From: Polynucleobacter sp. KF022
GTDB lineage: Bacteria; Pseudomonadota; Gammaproteobacteria; Burkholderiales; Burkholderiaceae
Length of the DNA: 64,000 bases
NCBI RefSeq assembly: GCF_027924105.1
Contig: NZ_AP026972.1
Span: 1,116,001-1,180,000 of the forward strand
Direction of reading: 5' to 3'
In this document: one piece after another, positions 46,769 to 53,848 of the stretch
How positions within the stretch are numbered: the first letter of the stretch is position 1
Layout: each line of letters begins with the position of its first letter
Notes under the pieces: generated by a model
What the model was told of the DNA's origin: nothing
The model's database searches: none
What the model saw: the letters and a program-made list of their open reading frames with translations, nothing else
Program-made: the position numbers and the translations under genes

Positions 46769-46803
46769 ATATCATTTTTGATATATATCATTATTGATAT
46801 AAT
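46769..46803 (+). promoter_or_regulatory. higBA promoter with two palindromic operators
   Basis: Two 16-bp palindromes, ATATCA-TTTT-TGATAT (46769-46784) and ATATCA-TTAT-TGATAT (46785-46800), stand directly next to each other. The second runs into a perfect TATAAT at 46798-46803, six bases before the toxin start codon. The layout is that of a TA operator bound by two antitoxin dimers that block RNA polymerase. The stretch is much more AT-rich than its surroundings. Confidence 0.75.
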
Positions 46804-46809
46804 CTATTG

Positions 46810-47142
46810 ATGAGCGAATGGATTGTAGAAACACTAAATACTGATGTAGATAAGGAGTTAGAGATACTTCCAAGCGATATACGCAGTCGCATTGTGAGGG
46901 TTTGTAATTTATTAGAAGCTTTTGGCCCTAGACAGGTTGGTATGCCCCACATCAAAAGTCTGGGAGATAAATTATGGGAAATTAGAGCCTCGGGGAGAGA
47001 TGGTATAGCTAGGGGAATTTATATTTATGCGACGGGCAAAAGAATTGTGATCTTGCATGCATTTATTAAGAAATCACAAAAAACACCACCGCAAGCCATT
47101 CTTACCGCAACACAGAGAGCGAAAATCGCCAAATTACTATGA
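46810..47142 (+). CDS. higB: HigB-type toxin (RelE/Gp49-like)
   Basis: 110 residues from ATG 46810 (MSEWIVETLN). Small basic RelE-fold protein of the phage Gp49-like group; such toxins cleave mRNA at the ribosome. KLWEIRASGRDGIARGIY and KRIVILHAFIKKSQKTP are the conserved core and catalytic-surface segments. The toxin comes first and overlaps the antitoxin gene by 4 bp, the HigBA order. Confidence 0.85.
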   Translation: MSEWIVETLNTDVDKELEILPSDIRSRIVRVCNLLEAFGPRQVGMPHIKSLGDKLWEIRASGRDGIARGIYIYATGKRIVILHAFIKKSQKTPPQAILTATQRAKIAKLL

Positions 47143-47444
47143 CTAAGATATCAACCCTACATAAGCGCTGGCTAAAAGAACCGGCATATAAAAAAGCATT
47201 TGAAGAAACTCAAATTGAATTTGAGATCGCAAAAGAAATCATAGAAGCCAGGATGAAAAGTGGTCTTTCCCAGGAAGAATTAGCAACCCTAATGGAAACC
47301 TCTCAATCCGCAATTGCAAGACTGGAAAGTGGCACCAGCCTACCCTCCATGCGCACTTTAGCCAAGTTCGCAAAAGCGACTAACTCTCAAATTCAAGTTC
47401 ACTTCAAGCAGATTAAACCTATAAAACACAAGGCTGCAGCTTAA
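47139..47444 (+). CDS. higA: HigA-type XRE antitoxin
   Basis: 101 residues. A helix-turn-helix of the Xre type sits at about 38-70 (SGLSQEELATLMETSQSAIA). The N-terminal helix (about 5-30) probably wraps the toxin, and the basic C-terminus ends KPIKHKAAA. Such antitoxins neutralise the toxin and repress the operon; the twin palindromes upstream are the expected sites. Confidence 0.88.
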   Translation: MTKISTLHKRWLKEPAYKKAFEETQIEFEIAKEIIEARMKSGLSQEELATLMETSQSAIARLESGTSLPSMRTLAKFAKATNSQIQVHFKQIKPIKHKAAA

Positions 47445-47490
47445 GTTGCTGATAATATATATTCCAACATAGGCTCAATTTAAAAAGGAA

Positions 47491-47841
47491 ATGATGAGTA
47501 ACTTAACGCTATTTTTAGTCCAATGGGGCTTAACCTCTCTATCCCTTTGGGTTGCTAGCTACATTTTTAGTGGCTTACGCTTTGCAGACGGTGGCTCTTT
47601 AATTATTGCTGCCCTGCTTCTGGGTTTTGCCAACGCCATTGTGAAACCATTATTAATTCTTTTTACACTACCGCTAACAGTAGTCACTATGGGCCTCTTC
47701 CTGCTCGTGATTAATGCTTTGGTATTAATGCTTGTTTCTGCAGTAGTGAGTGGCTTTACGATCTCCAGCTTCTGGACCGCATTCTTTGCTAGCATCTTTA
47801 TTTCTTTATTTAGCCTCTTTGTTAGCGGCCTGGTCTTTTAA
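47491..47841 (+). CDS. Phage-holin-like membrane protein (YvlD family)
   Basis: 116 residues with four hydrophobic spans and the conserved ANAIVKPLLILFTLPLTVVT-type segment of the Phage_holin_4_2/YvlD family. These are chromosomal membrane proteins and usually not lytic. AAGGA stands just ahead of two successive ATG codons (47491, 47494); the second has better spacing. Confidence 0.85.
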   Translation: MMSNLTLFLVQWGLTSLSLWVASYIFSGLRFADGGSLIIAALLLGFANAIVKPLLILFTLPLTVVTMGLFLLVINALVLMLVSAVVSGFTISSFWTAFFASIFISLFSLFVSGLVF

Positions 47842-47868
47842 GAAATACCTTATCGAGCTTAGCTTTTC

Positions 47869-49680
47869 CTATTTGCTTACTGAATAGATATCCGACCAAG
47901 AGTGCAGCGCTGTTTTGCAAGGCTGCGACTTGGTTGCCAAAGATTTAGCATTTTCGGCAGCGATACTAATTCCCCCAGTCAAGAAGCCTAGACCGATCGA
48001 GACAGCGCTATTGACTACTCCCGCCTTATTTACGCCAGCCTGAGGGTTTTGCAATGTCCCCTCAATCTTAACAAGGCCCCCTAGATCAACACCGGTGGTC
48101 AAGCCTGACTTTTCTTTTGGATTGATATTGAGATTTAAGGCTTCGCTCGCGAGATTTATTGAGCCAGATAGAGTGATGTTGAGTCGGTCTGTTTCTGCGC
48201 CAATGGAATCTTGAATATTAATCATCCCGTTATTGACCGGCAAATAGGCAACAGCACATTCCAAAATAGTTTGGGTAGAATTTTTCCGCATTGGGTTAAC
48301 TGCATCCAATACTGTAACGACAAAGTCTCCGCCTTTATTAATCAGCTTTGAATCTATTTTCCCCTGCCCTACTGAAATCTGAAGTGCGCCAGTGGCACTG
48401 CTAGCGAGTTGATGGGGGCTTACGCCACTTCCTCGTAAATTCCAGGCTATACGAGTATCGCCTCCTGAAACTTTGGCACTCGAATCCGTAGTCGCAATAA
48501 TTTGCTCCAAGTTAAAGTCTTTAGCGAGGCCCTTAAGAGATACCTTGGGAGCTGATCCATCAAAACCACCAATGGAGATTTGTGCATGAGCACTGCCCTT
48601 ACCAAGATTAAAACTGACGTCATTTGCATCGATACTGTTTTTCTTAAATTGCAGTGTCGTTTTAAAGTTCGTAAATGGGACTTGTCCTGGTATACCTAGC
48701 TCAGCAATATTAATATTGATAGACCCATCAGCCAAAGGCAATACATCAAATGGCAGCGACTCGTCTGAGAAGAAATATTTACCTTGGGCTTTATGCGTAC
48801 TTGAAGAGGTAGAACTTCCAGCTTTGCCAGCAATGGCAGCGGACCCAGCCAATGGGGCTAAATCAAAGGATTTGGAATTTAAATCAATCCTAAATTGTGG
48901 CAAAACCTGAGGCTTCTTATCAATTTCTCCCTTAATGGCAAGCGATTTTCCATTGAGGGTGAGAGATAAATCCAGATCCATCTTTACCGGAGACTGATCC
49001 CAGGCAAAGTATGCGTTACGTATCGAACCCGTTGAACCTTTTAGATTCAGACTATATTTTTCGTACTGAACATCCAACAGAATCGTGGATCTTCCATCTC
49101 TACTACCCAAAGTTAGCCTCGGGAGACGAATGACTTTTGCGGCCTGATTGCCGTCTTGATAACGGATGATGGCATCAACAATGTCCAGCGTCTTAATAGA
49201 AACAAAGGTGCTATCTGCAGAATCATTGCCTGCTGCATTACTTAGGGTTTGGGTTGCTGAACCATTGCTAGTCAAGACTGGCGGGGTGAAATTCCAATTA
49301 CCCTCTCCGGCTTTATTGGTTTGCAGGTTGGCTTCTAATCCTTTGACGCCTATTCTGCTGATCTCAACACTACCCTTCAGTAAAGGGAGAGTTCTGATAT
49401 CTAACTCAATTTGCTGGAATGTCAGCATATCGGGATTACTTGCCCAAGAGGTATTACTTAAAGATACCTGCTCTGCCTTCACGCTGATCACTGGAAACAG
49501 ATTTAGACTCACAGACCCACTGATTTTGAGATCACGGCCAGTAGCGTCTTTGACCGAGGAGCTGAGAAGCTTCGTGAGTTGCGTGGGATTAATGAAGGAT
49601 GCTGCATACCAAGCACCTAAGCCCGCCAACAAAAGGAAGGCGATAAAGGCAATCAGGGAAATCTTTAGAACTTTGTTCAC
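47869..49680 (-). CDS. AsmA-family envelope protein
   Basis: 603 residues. A single N-terminal membrane anchor (about 5-27) is followed by a long, beta-rich periplasmic part. The N-terminal AsmA domain has LKISGSVSLNLFPVISVKAEQVSLSN and the C-terminal AsmA_2 region has the S-G-x-I-x-L repeats. AsmA-like proteins are thought to form lipid-conducting bridges between inner and outer membranes. Single gene. Confidence 0.88.
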   Translation of the reverse strand: MNKVLKISLIAFIAFLLLAGLGAWYAASFINPTQLTKLLSSSVKDATGRDLKISGSVSLNLFPVISVKAEQVSLSNTSWASNPDMLTFQQIELDIRTLPLLKGSVEISRIGVKGLEANLQTNKAGEGNWNFTPPVLTSNGSATQTLSNAAGNDSADSTFVSIKTLDIVDAIIRYQDGNQAAKVIRLPRLTLGSRDGRSTILLDVQYEKYSLNLKGSTGSIRNAYFAWDQSPVKMDLDLSLTLNGKSLAIKGEIDKKPQVLPQFRIDLNSKSFDLAPLAGSAAIAGKAGSSTSSSTHKAQGKYFFSDESLPFDVLPLADGSININIAELGIPGQVPFTNFKTTLQFKKNSIDANDVSFNLGKGSAHAQISIGGFDGSAPKVSLKGLAKDFNLEQIIATTDSSAKVSGGDTRIAWNLRGSGVSPHQLASSATGALQISVGQGKIDSKLINKGGDFVVTVLDAVNPMRKNSTQTILECAVAYLPVNNGMINIQDSIGAETDRLNITLSGSINLASEALNLNINPKEKSGLTTGVDLGGLVKIEGTLQNPQAGVNKAGVVNSAVSIGLGFLTGGISIAAENAKSLATKSQPCKTALHSWSDIYSVSK

Positions 49681-49745
49681 CCGACCATTCTAAAGCGATA
49701 CAGGCAATCGATCGCCCCCAACCACCCCTAGACTAAAATACGCCT

Positions 49746-50090
49746 ATGAGTACAGATAATTTACCGAAGTGCCCTGTCTGCCAGGAAGATATGACCTACC
49801 CCGATGGGGAGAATTACGTTTGCGCCCAATGTGGCCATGAATGGCCTATAGCTGCAGCCACAGAAGAAATTGAGGCTGGATTGATCGTGAAGGATGCCAA
49901 TGGCAACCTCTTAGCAGACGGCGATACCGTGACCCTGATTAAAGACCTCAAAGTGAAGGGTTCATCTACAACACTAAAGGTAGGAACCAAAATTAAAGGT
50001 ATTCGATTGGTTTCTGGTGACCACGAGGTAGATTGCAAAACCGAGGCTGGCAATATGTTGCTTAAGGCCTGCTTTCTGAAGAAAGCCTAG
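49746..50090 (+). CDS. yjdM: YjdM/PhnA zinc-ribbon protein
   Basis: 114 residues. N-terminal zinc ribbon CPVC...CAQCGHEW (C9, C12, C27, C30) and the C-terminal PhnA domain with GDTVTLIKDLKVKGSS and KGIRLVSGDHEVDCK. Despite the old name phnA, it is not a phosphonoacetate hydrolase in E. coli. Its stop codon lies inside a terminator stem. Confidence 0.92.
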   Translation: MSTDNLPKCPVCQEDMTYPDGENYVCAQCGHEWPIAAATEEIEAGLIVKDANGNLLADGDTVTLIKDLKVKGSSTTLKVGTKIKGIRLVSGDHEVDCKTEAGNMLLKACFLKKA

Positions 50091-50113
50091 ATTAAAACGA
50101 TATCTAGGCTTTT
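50082..50113 (+). terminator. Terminator overlapping the yjdM stop codon
   Basis: AAAGCCTAGAT at 50082-50092 pairs exactly with 50102-50112 and a U run follows. The yjdM stop TAG is in the left arm. Confidence 0.8.
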
Positions 50114-50127
50114 CTCACCAGATTGAC

Positions 50128-50343
50128 TTAAGCGCTCGCCTTTTTGAGAACTGCGTAGATCTGGTCCTTCAATAAAAGCTTTTCCTTCTTCAAAATCTCA
50201 ATTTCTTCAGGAGTGCTTGGCTCAGTATGAGCCTCCATGCGCAGGATCTTCTGATCTAAATTATTGTGTTTATCAAATAAATGCGAAAAGTGACGATCTG
50301 ACGTTTTCAACTTAGTAATGAGTTCGCGATATTCAGGAAACAT
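50128..50343 (-). CDS. YdcH/DUF465 family protein
   Basis: 71 residues, a two-helix coiled-coil protein: YRELITKLKTSDRHFSHLFD with the DKHNNLD turn, then EIEILKKEKLLLKDQIYAVL. Matches DUF465 (YdcH) in length and pattern. Function unknown. Confidence 0.88.
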   Translation of the reverse strand: MFPEYRELITKLKTSDRHFSHLFDKHNNLDQKILRMEAHTEPSTPEEIEILKKEKLLLKDQIYAVLKKASA

Positions 50344-50447
50344 AGACCCTCTTCATATTTGGTTTATCAAAACTTCTCAAACTTAGTTTAGCAACCCTCT
50401 ATTCCAAGAACAATCTTTTTTGACATCTTTTTGTTTACTCCGCCCCC

Positions 50448-50488
50448 TTGTAATTCGCCGGAAAAACCCCATATAGCAAAGGCGAATT
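50448..50488 (+). promoter_or_regulatory. Candidate promoter with flanking inverted repeat for the histone/YbjN-like gene
   Basis: TTGTAA (50448-50453) and TATAGC (50472-50477) are 18 bp apart. An 8-bp inverted repeat, AATTCGCC (50452-50459) and GGCGAATT (50481-50488), brackets the -10 and overlaps the -35, as a repressor site would. It lies about 70 bp upstream of the gene at 50560. Confidence 0.4.
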
Positions 50489-50559
50489 CCTTAGGGAAAT
50501 TGCAGTAATATCAGCTAGTGCATTAAGCACAATAACTACCAAAAGAAGGGTAATAGACC

Positions 50560-51348
50560 ATGGCTACAAAGAAGTCTCCAGCAAAAAAGAAAGTAGCTAC
50601 CAAGGTGGTAACAAAAGCCCCTGCAAAAAAAGCTGTCAAGAAAGTTGCTACTAAGAAAGTCGCAAGCAAAAAGACAGTAAAAAAGGTAGTAAAAAAACCA
50701 GCAGCGAAGAAAGTTGCCAAGAAGGCGGTAAAACCAACTTCATCTAAATCACCAAAAGTAGACCAATATGGTCTTGAGCAAGATGACGAGTTTTATGGTT
50801 TGTATTTTGCGAAGTCCACTAAAAAGGGACTGGTTGAAGTGAAGCCTTGCACCTTCTCATTAATGTATTGGTGGAAAGGCTTGCTTGGCTACCCTGACAT
50901 GATCGAGATCTCCAAAGGAAGCAATACTGCGATGTTGCAGTTTGAGTCTACTTTTGGTGGTGGCGATTCTGGCGAGACTGAATTAACTGAAAAAGATGTG
51001 CTGGATATTGATCACATCATTGAAGTAGATGAAGAAGAAATGATGATCTCCCTCTATTCTTATGTGCCTATCCCAGTTCCTGAGAAATTAGTTGGTGCTG
51101 TTAGCTTGGCTATCTTGAACATCAACCCAGAAACTCGCTATGGTAGCTTAGAGCTTTGCTCTACCGAGAATGAAGAAGGCGAAACAGAGCACTTCTTGCG
51201 CTATCGTGCAGCAACCTATTTGCGTGGCATCAAGTCAGGCAAAGTGGAAGCGATTGAGAGCATGGTAACTAATGGATCCGAGTTCTTTGGTCTTGCTTTA
51301 GACGCGATGTGCGTAAACAAATCGATTAAGAAGTGGCTGCTAAGCTAA
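50560..51348 (+). CDS. Histone H1-like tail fused to a YbjN-like domain
   Basis: 262 residues in two contrasting parts. Residues 1-66 are almost only Lys, Ala, Val, Thr, Pro (repeats such as SPAKKK, APAKKAVKK, KPAAKKVAKK), like eukaryotic H1 tails and bacterial PAKKA proteins. Residues 70-262 are acidic and folded: GLLGYPDMIEISKG, DVLDIDHIIEVDEEE, SLAILNINPETRYGSLELC and FLRYRAATYLRG, which by eye resemble YbjN (a type III chaperone-like fold). The tail should bind DNA, RNA or polyphosphate; the second domain may bind protein. I know of no described function. Terminator at 51414 follows. The YbjN link is a recognition, not a search result. Confidence 0.7.
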   Translation: MATKKSPAKKKVATKVVTKAPAKKAVKKVATKKVASKKTVKKVVKKPAAKKVAKKAVKPTSSKSPKVDQYGLEQDDEFYGLYFAKSTKKGLVEVKPCTFSLMYWWKGLLGYPDMIEISKGSNTAMLQFESTFGGGDSGETELTEKDVLDIDHIIEVDEEEMMISLYSYVPIPVPEKLVGAVSLAILNINPETRYGSLELCSTENEEGETEHFLRYRAATYLRGIKSGKVEAIESMVTNGSEFFGLALDAMCVNKSIKKWLLS

Positions 51349-51355
51349 TTTAATC

Positions 51356-51382
51356 AAAAAGACGGCGGAGTAACTGTCCGCC
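51356..51382 (-). terminator. Terminator after the small lipoprotein gene
   Basis: GGCGGA pairs with TCCGCC around a 7-nt loop, one to two bases past the minus-strand stop, followed by GTC and five U residues on that strand. Confidence 0.6.
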
Positions 51383-51383
51383 A

Positions 51384-51641
51384 CTATCTGCAAAGATAGA
51401 TATAAGTAAAGGGAAAACGGTCATTGACCGTTTTTCTGCTTTCTAGAATCGTCACTGTTCTTTTGCCCTGCTTTTTACATTCTATGAGAGCAGCTTCTTG
51501 AGCGTCAGTCTCTTTTGAATTTTTGGGTGCATGCACTCCAATCGTGCCATCTGACTGTTGATAGACACCAAACTCACTTTGTGGCGTTGAGCAAGCTACC
51601 AATAGCAGAGCGATGCTAATAAGGGCGTAATGACTTGTCAT
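51384..51641 (-). CDS. Small lipoprotein of unknown function
   Basis: 85 residues. A lipoprotein signal with lipobox LVAC (Cys about residue 17), then a mature part with a Q-Q-S-D-G-T-I-G-V-H segment and three Cys including the penultimate residue. No family recognised. The 3' part of the gene contains the palindrome at 51414-51435 that probably terminates the convergent neighbour. Confidence 0.65.
   Translation of the reverse strand: MTSHYALISIALLLVACSTPQSEFGVYQQSDGTIGVHAPKNSKETDAQEAALIECKKQGKRTVTILESRKTVNDRFPFTYIYLCR
51414..51435 (+). terminator. Terminator for the histone/YbjN-like gene, inside a convergent gene
   Basis: AAAACGGTC pairs with GACCGTTTT around a 3-nt loop, followed by further T. 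It lies 66 bp after the stop of the plus-strand gene but within the coding sequence of the convergent lipoprotein. Confidence 0.6.
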
Positions 51642-51718
51642 TTATAGAGAAACCTTTAGGGTAGAAAGTATAGATATTCTAGGTCACTATGCATTAGAGC
51701 CTCTTACACGGTAGATAG

Positions 51719-51754
51719 CCGTCACAAAAGTGTCATATACGCTTGAAATTGATA
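51719..51754 (+). promoter_or_regulatory. Predicted Pho box and promoter of the H1-like/ppk2 operon
   Basis: CCGTCAC (51719-51725), AAAA, GTGTCAT (51730-51736): two CTGTCAT-type repeats at an 11-bp period. TTGATA at 51749-51754 stands 12 bp downstream as a possible -10. No -35 is apparent, as in PhoB-dependent promoters. The next gene begins at 51825. Confidence 0.55.
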
Positions 51755-51824
51755 GGTTTAAAACGTAGGATGAGCCTGACAGTGAAGATTTACTAATAGT
51801 CCATAAATAATTACAAGGAAAATC

Positions 51825-52103
51825 ATGAGCCAAAAGAAACTAGTGAAGCAACTATTAAAAAAACTCGATAAATTAGAGTCCGATAGAGAAAAACTCATTG
51901 ATAAGCTAGCAAAAGCTTTGGATAAGTTGGATAAAAAGGTAGCCGACAAAAAGACCCCCACCAAGAAATCAGCGGCAGCCAAAAAAGCACCTACTAAGAA
52001 GGCTGCAGTTAAGAAAGTCACCGCAAAGAAGACCCCTACTAAAAAAGCGCCGGCTAAAAGAGCTGCCGCTAAAAAACCTGCAGCCAATAGTGAAGCAAGT
52101 TAA
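51825..52103 (+). CDS. Histone H1-like Lys/Ala/Pro-rich protein with coiled-coil N-terminus
   Basis: 92 residues. Residues 1-42 are a charged coiled coil (KLVKQLLKKLDKLESDREKL); residues 43-92 are H1-like repeats (KKTPTKK, AAKKAPTKKA, APAKRAAAKK). An AAGGA site precedes the ATG. Its stop overlaps the start of the ppk2 gene (TAATG), so both are made together. By analogy with Ralstonia PhaM, a PAKKA-tailed protein that binds DNA, PHB and polyphosphate kinase, it may tie polyphosphate granules to the nucleoid; that is inference. Confidence 0.75.
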   Translation: MSQKKLVKQLLKKLDKLESDREKLIDKLAKALDKLDKKVADKKTPTKKSAAAKKAPTKKAAVKKVTAKKTPTKKAPAKRAAAKKPAANSEAS

Positions 52104-52876
52104 TGGGTCATAAAAATAAAGATAAGCCTGAGGAGTCTAGTTACGACTCCGCACTTCGCTTATTGCAAATAGAGTTAGTGAAGCTGCAAAACAGCCTCAT
52201 CAAAAATGGTGATCAGATCCTGGTCATACTAGAAGGTCGAGATACAGCGGGTAAAGATGGGACCATTAAAGCCATCACAGAACATCTGAGCCCACGTGAA
52301 ACCCGTATTGTTGCGCTTGGTAAACCATCGGATAGCGAATCTGCTGAGTGGTACTTTCAGAGATATGTGGCACAACTACCCAAACAAGGTGAGTTTGTCC
52401 TATTCAACCGCAGCTGGTACAACCGAGCTGGCGTTGAACGGGTTATGAATTTCTGCACCAAAGCTCAATACGTTAATTTTATTGAAACCGTAAATGACTT
52501 TGAATCCATTTTAGCGCGCTCAGACATCACTATCCTAAAATACTATTTAGATATCTCCAAGAAAGAGCAGGCTTTGCGTCTTAAGGATAGGGAAAATAAT
52601 CCTCTAAAGCAGTGGAAGATCAGCCCTATCGACCAGCAAGCGCAGAAAAATTGGAATGCCTACAGTAAATGTAGAAATGAAATGCTGGAGAGAACCAGTC
52701 CTAAAGATGCGCCTTGGACAATTGTTAAGGCTAACGACAAGAAGCTGGCTCACTTAAATTTAATTCGAGATTTACTCTCTAGAGTGTCCTACCCCGGAAA
52801 AGATAAGCCACTACTGAAGACGGATAGAGATGTCGTCTTTAAATGGGATGGCGATTTATCTAAACTTGAAAAATAA
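52103..52876 (+). CDS. ppk2: Polyphosphate kinase 2 family protein (copy 1, Walker B Asn)
   Basis: 257 residues, one PPK2 domain. PPK2 moves phosphate between polyphosphate and nucleotides, mainly making GTP or ATP from NDP. Walker A is EGRDTAGKDG (44-53), the lid and Arg region are present (KQWKISPID). The Walker B site reads VLFNRSWYNRAGVE with N102, where PPK2 proteins normally have Asp (copy 2 at 52883 has FDRSWYNRAGVE). Activity may be lowered or altered. Coupled by 1-bp overlap to the H1-like gene upstream. It meets copy 2 tail to tail with 6 bp between. Confidence 0.88.
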   Translation: MGHKNKDKPEESSYDSALRLLQIELVKLQNSLIKNGDQILVILEGRDTAGKDGTIKAITEHLSPRETRIVALGKPSDSESAEWYFQRYVAQLPKQGEFVLFNRSWYNRAGVERVMNFCTKAQYVNFIETVNDFESILARSDITILKYYLDISKKEQALRLKDRENNPLKQWKISPIDQQAQKNWNAYSKCRNEMLERTSPKDAPWTIVKANDKKLAHLNLIRDLLSRVSYPGKDKPLLKTDRDVVFKWDGDLSKLEK

Positions 52877-52882
52877 AATTCT

Positions 52883-53788
52883 TCAGAAGACTTCAGGCAC
52901 GTACATTTCAGGAGGTACTGGGCCCCTTAAATAATCTGGATTGTGTACGCGTGCAGGCAATGTAATCAGAGGATGATCAATTTCTTGATAAGGAATCTGA
53001 CTCAGCAGGTGCGTTATACAGTTTAAGCGCGCCTTTTTCTTGTCATTGGCGGCTACAACCCACCATGGCGCCTCTGGAATATGCGTACGCTCAAGCATGG
53101 TTTCTTTTGCCTTGGTATAAGCCTCCCAAAGCCTTCTAGCCTCTAAATCCATTGGACTCAATTTCCACTGCTTTAATGGATCATGAATGCGCATCATGAA
53201 GCGGTTGTACTGTTCATCATCAGAAATAGAAAACCAGTATTTAATTAAGATAATGCCGGAGCTAATCATCATTCGCTCAAGATCAGGAACGGTTCTTAAA
53301 AACTCCTCGTATTCGTAATCAGTACAAAACCCCATCACTCTCTCAACACCAGCACGGTTGTACCAACTGCGATCGAATAAAACGATCTCACCGCCTGCGG
53401 GCAAATGAGAAATATATCTTTGAAAGTACCACTGTGTCTTTTCACGTTCGTTAGGTGCCGGCAAAGCAACTACCTTGCAAACGCGTGGATTAAGACGCTG
53501 GGTAATGCGTTTGATGGCGCCACCCTTACCCGCAGAATCACGACCTTCAAATAAGACTGCCACCTTGAGCTTATTTGCCACCACCCAGTCTTGGAGCTTT
53601 ACCAGCTCGCCCTGAAGTCTAAAAAGCTCCTTGAAGTAAACATTGCGGGGGATTTGGGAACTTTCACTACCATCAGGCGATAGGCGATCATCATCAAGCT
53701 CCATTTCAAGCTCTTCATCCATGCTATCAAGAATCTCTTCTTGAGCACGGCGATACCACTCGGCCATCTCTTTATGCTTCGATGTCAT
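52883..53788 (-). CDS. ppk2: Polyphosphate kinase 2 family protein (copy 2)
   Basis: 301 residues. An acidic N-terminal extension (about 1-48) precedes the PPK2 domain with Walker A EGRDSAGKGG (81-90), an intact Walker B Asp D139 in FDRSWYNRAGVE, and the KQWKLSPMD motif. The complete motifs indicate an active polyphosphate-nucleotide phosphotransferase. Its own predicted Pho box and -10 stand upstream. It converges on copy 1. Confidence 0.92.
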   Translation of the reverse strand: MTSKHKEMAEWYRRAQEEILDSMDEELEMELDDDRLSPDGSESSQIPRNVYFKELFRLQGELVKLQDWVVANKLKVAVLFEGRDSAGKGGAIKRITQRLNPRVCKVVALPAPNEREKTQWYFQRYISHLPAGGEIVLFDRSWYNRAGVERVMGFCTDYEYEEFLRTVPDLERMMISSGIILIKYWFSISDDEQYNRFMMRIHDPLKQWKLSPMDLEARRLWEAYTKAKETMLERTHIPEAPWWVVAANDKKKARLNCITHLLSQIPYQEIDHPLITLPARVHNPDYLRGPVPPEMYVPEVF

Positions 53789-53814
53789 TAGCTTTCGCTC
53801 CCTTTAGTACATTC

Positions 53815-53848
53815 TTTATAGTGAGAAATGATGACATATTTATTACAT
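53815..53848 (-). promoter_or_regulatory. Predicted Pho box and promoter of ppk2 copy 2
   Basis: On the minus strand: ATGTAAT, AAAT, ATGTCAT (53848-53831), then 10 bp, then TATAAA (53820-53815). The 11-bp repeat period and the 10-bp distance to the -10 fit PhoB promoters. It overlaps the 3' end of the acyltransferase gene. Confidence 0.55.

Noticed and set aside
50560..50760. Repetitive AAG-rich stretch, considered as a simple-sequence repeat or an artefact
   Set aside because: The frame is open, starts with a normal ATG and continues into a folded domain; a similar pattern in the gene at 51825 shows it is real H1-like coding sequence.
52082..52103. Independent Shine-Dalgarno and promoter for ppk2 copy 1
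   Set aside because: The TAATG overlap and the lack of a promoter-like element inside the H1-like gene favour one coupled message.
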